Shown piece by piece: positions 11,601-23,600 of a stretch of 64,000 nt of DNA. Within the stretch, counting starts at the first letter, position 1, and each line of letters begins with the position of its first letter. This DNA is from Nematopogon swammerdamellus (Eukaryota > Arthropoda > Insecta > Lepidoptera > Adelidae): assembly GCA_946902875.1 (NCBI GenBank), contig OX336343.1, positions 2,642,754-2,706,753 on the forward strand. Reading direction: 5' to 3'. Made by a program: the position numbers and the translations under genes. The notes under the pieces are model-generated. The model was not told the DNA's origin and did no database searches. It saw only the letters and a list, made by a program, of their open reading frames with translations.

Positions 11601-14600
11601 CACGGTGGTAAAAGCCAACCATGGTACAGCCGCGACTGTGCTGACGCTGTCGCAGCTAAATGCGCAGCTTATCGTGCATGGTCGCGCGCTCGTGCCGGAC
11701 GTGATCCGAATGCATCCGAACTGAAGAAGGAATACAACCGCCTCTCCAGATCCTGCAAAAGGGTTATTGCCAGGGCCAAATTTGACCACATCGGCAGAAT
11801 CGGCGATAGACTGAACCAGCACCCAACTGGGAGCCGTGAGTTCTGGTCTCTCGCCAAATATGTCGAGTCAAATTTCTGCCGCTCCTCTATTCCACCTCTG
11901 CAGTGTCCTGGAGGCTCACTTGCCCACTTCGCAAAGAAGAAAGCCGACTTACTGGTATCTCTCTTTGCGGGGAACTCCAACCTGGACAATGGGGGTGCCA
12001 CTCTCCCATCCATACCTAGGTGTGAGAACTCCATGCCGGAAGTGCAGTTTCTAGACGTCAGGAAGGCGAGTGGGCCGGATAGGATTCCTGCATTGGTGTT
12101 AAAAAGGTGTGATACCGAGCTGGCCCCAGTGCTGACGTGCCTATTCCGTCTCTCCTACTCCAATTGCCGTGTGCCGGCGGCCTGGAAATCTGCGTTTGTG
12201 CAAGCGGTCCCCAAAAAGGGTGACCGCTCAAACCCGTCAAACTACCGACCTATAGCGATTACCTCCCTTCTCTGTAAGGTGATGGAGAGCATTATCAATA
12301 CGCAGCTCACGAAGTACCTGGAGACGAATGACCTCATCAGCGATCGGCAATACGGCTTCCGGCCAAAACGATCTGCTGGTGATCTCCTAGCGTACGTCAC
12401 TCACCTTTGGGGGGAATCGCTTGAAGGTCATGGTGAATACTTGGCAATTGGCCTTGATATTGCCAAGGAATTTGATCGGGTTTGGCACAAGTCGCTCTTG
12501 GGCAAATTGCCGGCTTACGGACTTCCTTCTGGCCTCTGTGACTGGGTCGCCGACTTCCTACATGGGTGTAGCATTCAGTTCCTAGTGGATGGTTGCTCGT
12601 CGGATGCCATGTCAGTGAACGCCGGCGTACCACAAGGATCTGTGTTGTCACCCACGCTGTTTCTTCTGCATATCAATGATATGCTGTCTCTGGGCAACAT
12701 ACATTGTTATACGGATGACAGTACGGCACACGGATCCTACACCAGTCACCCTTCAGCCAGTCGGGATATTGTGGATGAGAAGAGGCGAAGACTTGGGTCT
12801 GAGCTCGAACACACACTCGGCTCTATTTCCGAATGGGGCCGTAGTAATTTGGTCGAGTTCAACGCTTCCAAGACACAAGTTTGCGCGTTCAGTGCGAAGA
12901 GAGCGGCGTTCACACCGGCTCCTTCATTCCAAGGCACGTCGCTTAAATTAAGCGAACACCTCGGGGTCCTCGGAGTCGAACTGTCGCACGACTTGAACTT
13001 TCGTCGCCATATCAAGGGGAAGGCCAAGCTGGTTTCTAAAAAGCTGAGCGTACTTAATAAGGTGCGACGGTACTTCACGCCGGACCAAAGGCTGCTTTTG
13101 TATAAATCGCACATCAGGTCCTGCTTGGAGTACTGCTCGCACCTGTGGGATGGCTCTGCCAAATACCAGCTTGCGCCTCTGTACTCGATCCAGCGTCGAG
13201 CCGTGCGACTAGTGGGTGACCCCGCAGTGTCCCGCAATCTAGAACCACTGCAACACCGTAGGTATGTCGGCTCCCTAAGTGTGTTCTATCGCTTATTCCA
13301 TGGGGAGTACTCGGAGGAGCTGATTCACCCGCCACTGACCCGAGCGCACCAGCCTTGCGGCCATAGCACCCACACTGTGTCACGACTTCATAATGGGACA
13401 ATCATTTGAAGATCGTTGCACGCAGGGAGGCCCGCTGCCGGGATACCACCAATCTGGTCCCGGTGACGCGCATTGAGTCCAGCCCAACGCGCACCAGCCC
13501 CCCGTTGGAGGGACTCATAAAGGCGTTCTGAGTCCCCCCCTTAGATTACACCGACTCCGAAGATTGTCCCCATCTACGTCTTGCGTCCGTCAGTCTGCGT
13601 CCCTGATGGGAGACAACGTCACAAACAGCGACTTGTCGCCCCGGTCCTCGCGTCCCGAATCGCCCCGGCGTCTGCATGCGTCAGTCTGTTGTCTCGCCTC
13701 ACCTGGTCGTCTAGTTTTGGCCCACCATGCCTCGCCCTGCGTCGTGGGGGCGCAGGCAGCCACCCCTCTTTTGCCGCTGCTCTTTTCGGCTACGACGTCT
13801 TCTGCTGCCTCGGAGGAGGAGGAGCTGTTTAACGCAATCCCGCCGTCCCCTTTCCATCTCCGCACCATACGCACTGGGCAGGGATTGCATCCCTATACGC
13901 TGGACTTACCGCGGATGCGTACTAATCGATTCTGCAGATCATTCCTCTACAGAACCGGTAAATTCTGGAACGCTCTCCCTGCTCATATATTTCCCCCAAG
14001 TACAGTCTCGGGTCCTTCAAGAGGGGCGGAATGGGCACCTGTCAGGCCGGCATGGCATTCGCAACCCCCGCATACGACCGAATGTCCATGGGCGTCGTTA
14101 GACACCTTATGGGTGGCTCGGCGCCATATGTCGCGCTTTCAATAAAAAAATAAATAAAAAAAACGTGCCTCCATTCTCTTCGCCTCAAGACTCTACCTGC
14201 AGCGGTCTTCACGCAAGAAGCACACAGCGCCTCCTGGCGGAAAGGAGAAGAGTCCGGTTGCCTAGGCGACGGACTGTTGTGATCTGACACGTCCGAAAAT
14301 ACAAGCGGGAGCGGGCGGTTTTGTTCAAACATTTTGCTCTGGAAAAGATAAAATCCACCCTGATCGAGCGCGGCGCGGGCTCTCAGGGCTTGTTGCGACC
14401 TAATACGGTATAAGTATAGTGAGTGTAGTTCCCGAAGTGTGTGCGTAGCTGGGCCCAGGAGATCCTCGGACACCGGGACGTTTCCGTGCCGATCGACGAC
14501 CACCACCTGAAGGACCGAGCTATCGAAGGTGCGGCTGCGGGCGGAGACATCAACATCCAGGTAGGAGGCACCACACCACCGCACACTTTGCGCTACACCT

Positions 14601-17600
14601 CGAAGCTAGTCCGACGAATCCCGACGCTGCTCAGAAGGAGTCCGACACTGCCCTGCGTTCCCCCGACGCCACCCAGACGCAGTCCGACATCTAAGCGAGC
14701 TCTGAAACCAGTCCGACGAATCCCGACGCTGCTCAGAAGGAGTCCGACACTGCCCTGCGTTCCCCCGACGCCATCCAGACGCAGTCCGACATCTAAGCGA
14801 GCTCCGAAACCAGCCCGACAAATCCCGACGCGGCTCAGAAGGAGTCCGACACTGCCCCTGCGTTCCCCCGACGCCATCCAGACGCGGTCTGACATCTAAG
14901 CGAGCCTCGAAGCCAGTCCGACGAATCCCGACGCAGCTCGGAAGGAGCCCGACACTGCCCTACGTCCCCCGACGCCATCCCGACGGAGCCCGATACTGCC
15001 CTGCGTTCCCCGACGCCATCCAGACGGAGCCCGACACCTAAGCGAATTTCCGAAGTCAGCCAGACGGATCCAGACGCTACGGCAAACTAATCCTATCACG
15101 AAGCGCAAAATTAGATCTGACCAGACTGATAGATAACAGTAGACAACACCCGTCGCCGCCGCGTAAACCAGCCTCGGGGAAACTTGTAAAAGTCCCAATC
15201 GTCTCTTATTTACCCTATTTCACCCCTTATGAAACTATCAAACCCAGAATATGAGTACCGCTGCGGTGACGGCGTGATATTGCACGTGCACAGTCGCACC
15301 CCCACCCAACTACAGTCCACCCACTAACACCACGGGGTGAGAACGACTGTCGCGTACAGCGGCCCCATTCGGAAATAGACCGAAGCGTTTGTTTGAGATC
15401 AGATACAAGTCTTCGCCTCTTCATCCACAACATCCCGTCTGACTGAAGGGTCACTGGTATAGGATCCATGTGCTGTACTGTCATCCGCATAACAATTTAT
15501 GTTGCCGAGTGGCAGCATGTCATTTATATGCAGAAGAAACAGTGTTGGTGACAAGACAAGACAGATCCCTGCGGTACGCCGGCATTCACTGACAGGGCGT
15601 CCGACGAGTTTATGACAAACCCATTCGAATGCCTTGGCAATATCGAGACCAATTACCAAGAATTCACCATGTCCTTAAAGCGATTCCCCCCAAAGGTGAG
15701 TGACATACGCTAGGAGATCACCTGCGGATCAGTTTGGCCGAAAGCCATATTGCCGATCGCTGATGTTATTTGTCTCTAGGGTACGCCATGAGCTGGGCAT
15801 TGATAATGCGCTGCATCACCTTGCAGAGTACGGCGGTAATCGCTATAGGTCGGTAGTTCGAAGGGTTTGAGCGGTCAACCTTTTTGAGGACCGCTTGGAC
15901 AAATGCAGATTTCAAGGCAGCCGGCAGACGGAAAGTGAAATAAGAGAGGCGGAAATGGCGCGTTAGCACTGGAGCTAGCTCGGGAGCACACCGTTTCAGC
16001 ACCAATGCAGGAATCCTATCCGGCCCACTCGTCTTCCTGGTGTCTAGGGAGATAAGCTCCGCCCGCATAGTTCGTTGTCGGAACTGTACTTCCGGCATGC
16101 AGTTCTCACACCTAGTTATGGATGGGGGGATGGCACCCCATCGTCCAGGGTGGAGTTCTCCGCAAAGAGAGACACCAATAAGTCGGCTTTCTCCTTTGCG
16201 GAGTGGGCAAGTGAGCCCCCAGGACACTGTAGAGGTGGAAGGGAGGAGCGGTAGAAATTCGATACGACAGATTTGGCGAGAGACCAAAACTCACGGCTCC
16301 CAGTTGGGTGCTGGTTCAGCCTATCACCAACTCTGCCGATATGCTCGAATTTGGCCCTGGCGATAGCCCTCTTGCAGGATCTGGAGACGCGGTTGTATTC
16401 TTTCTTCAGTTCAGATACATTAGGATCGCGTCTGGTACGAGCGCACGACCATGCACGATAAGCTGCGCCATTAGCTGCGACAGCTTCACCACAGTCGCGG
16501 CTGTACCAGGCCTGCCTTTTACCACCGATGCGCACGAGGGCGCTGGGAATGAACATCTCCATTCCCCCAGAACCACCTCGGCTACGGCATTGGCGCATTC
16601 CGGCAGATCATCCGAACTGAAGCATAGCTCTCTCCATGGGTAGGATGTGATGTATTATCGCATCGCGTCCCAATCCGCTGACACGTAGTGCCAAATTGGA
16701 CGCATTCCTCCAGTACGAGACTGAGGAGGCAAAAATGGCACCGTGGACCCCACTGAACAGTGGTCAGAGAAGCCAAGAGGAGTGCTCACTCTGATTTTGT
16801 ATCCAGCAGGGTTCGTCGTCAGCAGAAGATCCAGCAGAGAGGGTGCATGACCGTCCATGTCTGGCACTTTGGTAGGTTGGTCTACCAGTTGAGGCAGGTC
16901 ATGCGTCAGGGCGAAGTCGTAGGCGGCTCTCCCCTCGAAGTCAGTTCTCCCGGAGCCCAGCCACTCCTCGTGATGGGCATTAAAATCCCCAAGCAGAACT
17001 ATATCCGCGGATATATATATATATATAGGGAAACTACATGCACTTCATCTGCCGCTCTACTCAAGTGCTCGAATATTCGAGCTGTCCCCGCGTCGCCTGA
17101 GTGCGACCTGTACATTCTTACAGGCGGACACACGCGACTCCGTCCCCAAGTGAACCGATTTTGATGATTCTTTTTTTATTTGAAATCTGGTGCTTCCCGT
17201 GTGGTCTCATTTCATTTTCGTCAAGATCGGATTGGAAAGCGAGGCGGAATCGCGAGGCCAAAGGCCGAGCGATTCCGCCGAGTATATTAATAGCAAAAAA
17301 TTACTAAAAAAACTGAAATAAAAAACTATAAAAAAAAATATAAAAACCGCCTTCACAAATGTATGAAATAAAAAAAATCTAACTAGAGTTGAAGGCGGTG
17401 CTAAAGCAAGCAAAAATAACCGACCGCCTTCAACTCTAGGGTTGGATTTTTTTTATTTCATACATTTTTGAAGGCGGTTTTAAATTTTTTTAATCGTTTT
17501 TTTACAAAAATGTATACACTTTATTTACATACAGACTGTACGTGCATGAAATATGTTTAATAAGTTGTTTCGACATACTGTCATACAAATTAAATTACAG

Positions 17601-20600
17601 AACGAAAGTTAAATTTTAAAAGTTCCTAATACTATATAGGCCCTACATTTTTGTTCCATAGGCGGGAGGACGGCGCGGCGGAGCGGCGTTGTAGTGGGAC
17701 GACAGAGGTGGCGGCACAGAATAGAAAAGAGTACCAGAAGCGACACTCCACAAGGCCACATAAAGGAATAGCTACTCTTGCTGAGACGCAATAAAGTGCA
17801 ATTCAGCTCGCAAAGCGCTGCATGCCTAACTCGAATAATAACCTACATCACGCTTCTCTTTCTATCGCATAACTCTATCTCTTCTGGCGCGATTCGTATC
17901 GTGTTGGGGTTGTCGTCTTGTGTGACGAATAAATTACTGTTAATAATTACTTAGCAGTTTTTTTTTGACAAAACTCTGTGGCTTCTCGGAAGTATAATGA
18001 TGATGACATGCTAATTTTATTGATTCATTTATTTAATTAGTTTCTTATTTTAATTTAATGTTGTATATTAGATAAGCGCAAAATGCCTATGAATCAGGAA
18101 CTGCCTCTGCGAGGCAGATTCTTCTATTGCAGAGCCTCTCTTTGTAAATGCGTAGTACTTACATGAAATAATGAAATAAATAAATAATTTGATTTGACAT
18201 ATTATTATTATCATTTCTTTATTTTGACATTTTTACCAAGTATTTATATTAATTTTACATATTTTATATTATACAAAAACTTATAAAAATACACAAAATT
18301 ATCATATTATTATTATCATCATTCGTTCATTACCGAGATAGTATTATTAGTATTAGCAGTCATTATTAATTCTTTATTAACACATTTACAATATTTACAT
18401 TAATTTCACATATACAAAGTATAAAAATACAAATATATACCTAAAATTAATCATTAAATTAAATTAGTCATTATTAGTATTACGATGCTCCAATTGCTCC
18501 ATTATTATTATATCGAAGAATAGGCACAGAATCCAGGCGATCGACTGTATGCGTGCGCTCGCAAGCGCGGGGCTGCCCGGACTGTTTTGTATTCTCCGAA
18601 TATCGCGCGCTGTAGGTGATTATCGCGGTAGGTATGAAGGAGTGTCTGAGGCCTGGTGGCGGGCGGAATAGCGAGCGCGAGCATCGACGACGCTCGCGTG
18701 TCGTCTCGTCGGTCGCGGTGCGGGACGATGAGCTGCTGGCGCGCGGGCGGGCTGGCTTATTCTTCCCCACTCCCCGCAGCCCTCCCGCACCCCGCGTTCA
18801 GTGTAGTGCGAGCGCGCGCTTTTTAAACGTTTTTTTATTATATTGCGATACTCGAAACTACTCGAAAGTTCATGTTTAAGGGAGAAATTTTATTGGATAA
18901 TATACAATTATATTATATTTTGATGTTCTGTGTCTAATAAGTTAATAAAAACAGACGAAGCAATTTTTCACAGTGCTTGGTTTACTGCCAAAAATATGTA
19001 AAGGTGTGATCGATAAGGAAAATTTCCTAGGTAATTGTGAAAAGCGATATATTTAAAGAAATTGGGAGATATAAAAAAAATAAAAATTGACAGAGTAATT
19101 TTTATAGGTATTTTCAAATTTCTGCCTGTTCGAAATCTAAATTTTCCTAGATAATGTTATATATACACTCTTATTAATATATAATATCATATTCCGAAGG
19201 AATTTCGGACGGAGCAATTTTTCACAGCGAATTATTGCCGAAAATCTGTAAAGGTGTGATCGATAAGGAAAATTTCCTAGATAATTGTCAAAAGCGATAT
19301 ATTTAAATAAATTAAGACATTTAACAAAATAAAAATTGACAGAGCAATTTTTCTGAAGAAGTTGTGATACAAAATAGGTATTTTCAAATTTCTGCCTATT
19401 TGAAAACGAAATTTTCCTAGACAATGTTGTATATATACTCTTATTAATATATAATATCATATACCGAAGGAATTTCGGACGGAGCAATTTTTCACCAGCA
19501 GTTATAAGCGATTTTCATGTTTAGGTATAAATACCTAACTTCCAAAACTCAAAAATCCTAGATAATTTGTCAAATGTATATTTTAAACCCTACTTTATCA
19601 CACTGCAAAGTTTCAGCGACAGAGGAATTACGTCGAGTGGAAATGCTTCATTGATTGGGCTATTGCTCGTAACGCAGAAATCCACAAATACCTCGAGATG
19701 GCAACAGTGAAATAAGAAGCACAAAACTACTGCAAGAAGTATCACCACAATTAATCAATCATGTAAACACACTTGCTGTCGCTTTGACTGACACCGAACA
19801 TGACATAAGGAGACTGAAACGTCAAACAATAGCAGACCTGCACAATGGTTACAAAAATAGCCATCTAAAGGGGGGAACACTCAAGGGATGACCCACCCTA
19901 CATGCCATTAAACGACAACATCACCGAACCTGCTAGAGGTGCAAGCACCGTCGCATGGTGCACACTAAATAATAATAAAAAAAAAAAAAATAATAATAAT
20001 AATAATAATAAAAAAAACTTGGGCTCGCCAACAGTCTATGAATACAAAAAAAGTACTGACTTGCGTTTCTGCTCGTCCTGTTTCCGCTGCTCCTCCAGCT
20101 CCTCGGGGCTGGTGAACTTGCGGTTGCGGCCCTTGTGGTTCGTGAACTTTCCTGAAACACCACCGTAGCCGCCATTCATTTATATGAAATTAAATAAAAA
20201 TATCTATACAATTCGGTAATCCAGCTCCGGTATGGCACATACCTCCTCGGAGGTGATATTGGCTGGTCGGAGCATGTGCTTCGGCCCCTCTGACTCAGCC
20301 ACCCACACCGGATTACATAAAAAAAAAAGCCAAAAAATTGTGTGATCATATTTAACAACCACGGTAATTAAAAAATCCCGCCCATTTAAAAAGAATAGCC
20401 CCACTGCATCTCTCCCTATGCCTGTCATAAAAGGCGACTAAGGGTAAAGGACAAGATGCCGTGCTAAAGGGTAATAGGCTCGCCACCTCTCACCTTGGCA
20501 CGGTACTTCCACCGAGTCATACAGCGGGGGTCTTCGTGCCTTACTTGCTGCTTGATCAATTAAAATCTTGTTCGAATGCTTTGCGAAACGTGGTGTTGTG

Positions 20601-23600
20601 CTGTACTTTACCAGAGTTCTTGCAGCACACCGCCGATTACTCTGCTTACCCCGATTGTCGGGATTCAGCATGTGATATGTATGTATGTATAATAACATAA
20701 TAACAGTATACATAATAACATTAACCCTTTGAGTCCCTTTGACTCAAAATAGTCCTACTCCCCTTGGCTCCCAGGCCCTTTTGGCGGCGCTCAAAAACGC
20801 AAAATTTTGGCGCGCGCGCTTCCACACAAATTCGAATATCCCGCCTCAATCGATCGATCCATCAATACTCGTTATTCTGTCTTGTTTGTACTGAAATTAC
20901 GCGTTCAGTGATACCAAACTCTTCAGGATTCACTTATTTAGAAGCACAGACCGATTTTTTGAACTCCAGGCAAAAAAAAACACACTCGAATTTTTTTTTG
21001 AATTTTTCTGACCAAAACTGTACAATTTCGTCTTACATATGGTATACCGAAATAAGCGCATTGAAACGAACTATCAAATACCGAAATACGTTTACGGGTA
21101 CAATCTTTGTCTATTCCAGGGTCAGTGGAAATGTCAGCTGCCAAAAGTGACATTTTATTTTCTGTCAACTTCATTATTTTTTTTCTGTGTGAAGGTTATT
21201 GTGTGCCCAGTCGTGTCTGAGAATAGTTATTAGTAAGTTTTAACCAAGAAATGATACCAGTATTGAGTGTTTTGTTAGAAAATTGGTAGAATTAGATACT
21301 GAATTAAAACTAGCGGCGCGCAATAAGTGGAGCGCGCGCTCCACTTGGGAGCCAAGGGTAGGGGACGAAAACGGGAGCGCGCGCTCCACTTGAGACTCGA
21401 AGGGTTAAGCATTATTATAACTGCGGCCATGAGGGGGCAAACGGGCTATTAAAATTTCTAAATTAACCGGTTGCGTTCTGATGGTAATAACATTTTGAAA
21501 TTAACCGGTTGTGCTGCGATGGTCTCGCGCGGGTCCCGGTCGGCGATAAAATATTCGTTCAGTGCTCTTTCAGTGAATTTTTCATAGTAAAACACGCTAG
21601 AAGCGTGCGGTTAAAAATCCTAAGTGCTTTTTATATAAAAACACGCGCAGCAACACTTCACCCTTAGACTGAGTTAAATTAATCTGACAAAATATTTGGG
21701 GGTGGATTAGTAGACGACTACACAGATCGCAAATTGCTGGTATGCTTATTGTGTAGGCCGAGTTGAAAGATGAATTGTAGTGAAAGAATTGTTTGCGGGA
21801 AATGCGTAGTATCGGAGAAAAAAAAAATTCCCATACAAAATTTATTTTTCATACAAAATATATATCTTTTAAGGCACTAAGGGTTGGTACCACCGCACTG
21901 AATGAAACGTCGGTTGAAACGGCTATGTAAATAGTTTGTGTTTTCCGACCAGTTCAGTGTAGCCGGCACGATCAAAGGGGGAAGCATTGACATGGCACCT
22001 AGTTCACCCGGTGTAATGGGCTGACATCACGGACGTTGTAGGTGATGTAGCCAACTGTGTCAGTTTCCATAAAAAAAAAAAAAAACTAAAACATTGGTTT
22101 TGAATATAAATGTATGTAAAAACAAGGGAAGTGGTATGGGTGAATGTTTCGGTGGTTTAAAAAAAAATTAACCCTAACCTAATGTTGAGGCGGCGCATGT
22201 CGTTTTTACATAAATTCCTATTCAAAATAAATGTTTTGAGTTTTTCAAGGTCGGCACTCGAGGTCGCGATGCGGCGAAAACGCCTGGAAGTCAAGGGGTG
22301 TTTTTTTTATAGAAAGCCCAGCACGGGGCGCTAAGCCACCCATAAGGTGTCTAATGACTCCCATATGTTCATAAATTCGGTCGCATGTGGGGGTTGGTGG
22401 CAAATGTTATGCCGGCCTGACAGGTGCCTATTCACCACGAGTCAGTAAGCCTGGAGGCGCTATACATAGGAGGACAGGGGTAGCCGCGCGTCGGCGCACA
22501 CGCGCCAGCGCGTCAGTCTAGCGCCGGCGACCGATCTTAGTCTCCGTCCGCCGCTCAGGCGGAGCGAACGTGCGCGTCTGTCACAAAATGCCTCATTGTG
22601 CAGTGCTTTGGTGCAAAAAGTCGTCGAAAAATTCAAACTTGAACACAGATGGAGTCACCTTTCACGAGTAAGTACTTTCATTCAATTTGATAGCATTTTT
22701 CGCTTGAATTTCAGTAACAAACATCGGCGTAAATATGTATGGAGAGCTCTTTTCTGCTTACCCACCATAGGTCGACTATCGTGTTGGATGCAGTTAGCTC
22801 TTGTAATTTTTTTTGTTTATTGATAAATATGTATGTTAAATGTATACAGATATTTCATGCATTCTGCCTTATTGCCAAAGGACATTTCTTCTAGTCAACC
22901 TCAGCCGGTTTCCTCGTTCAATATTCGTTTATCGCGCTTTTTTCATTCAACCAGTACCTACCGGTTTTTACTTTTGAGCGACTCTAAAGGAATTAATTTC
23001 TTTAGGTCATGCGTCTACCGGGAATTAGTCTTGTTATGCTTAGCATTAACAAAATTAATTCATAATTAATACCCCGTTAGCATTTAGCACTGCTAAGCGC
23101 CCTGATGAATAAAAATTAATGCTAAATGCTAAGCAATAATCACATTTAATTTTAATTAGCATTGCTGTTTCGTTCGTAAAACTTTGTTGGTTCGTTTGTT
23201 TTGGAACGCACAAAGCAATGAAGTATGTGCTATTTATCTGTGGTACTGCTAAATGCTAAATGCTATATAGCGCCTGCGCTCCGCTGCTAGCTAGCTAGCT
23301 AGCATCTAAATGCGAAATGCGATGCGATCATGCGAGTGAGGGGTCGGAATTATCATCTGTCACGTGATCATTAGTTTTGGTCATATCTACAGAACCACTG
23401 GACTGAGACCCATCGTGTTGGTACTCAATCTGAACGTCTCGATGAGATCTATCCATCTGTCACATTAACTATTGTTTTGGTCATAACTCGAGAACCACTG
23501 GTACTAGACCCATCGTGTTGGTACTCAAACTTCAGGTCTCGGTGAGATCTATCCATCTGTCACATGAACTTTTGTTTTGGTCATAACTCGAGAACCACTG

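Larger units (their letters stand above)
10142..14172 (+). mobile_element. CR1/Jockey-type LINE, near full length, with 10-bp target duplications
   Basis: The direct repeat ACGTGCCTCC at 10142-10151 and 14163-14172 bounds a 4.0-kb element. It has a GC-rich 5' UTR, an APE endonuclease ORF, an RT ORF and a 3' end with an AATAAA-like tail (14142-14162). No ORF1 is visible upstream of the endonuclease. Frameshifts break ORF2 near 11335-11500 and 13400. It lies in PDAP1 intron 2 on the opposite strand. Confidence 0.85.

Noticed and set aside
14441..14899. 152-codon frame rich in [14 protein letters not shown]
   Set aside because: Most of it is the 105-bp minisatellite. The first 40 residues look protein-like but lack an acceptor or homologue that I recognise.
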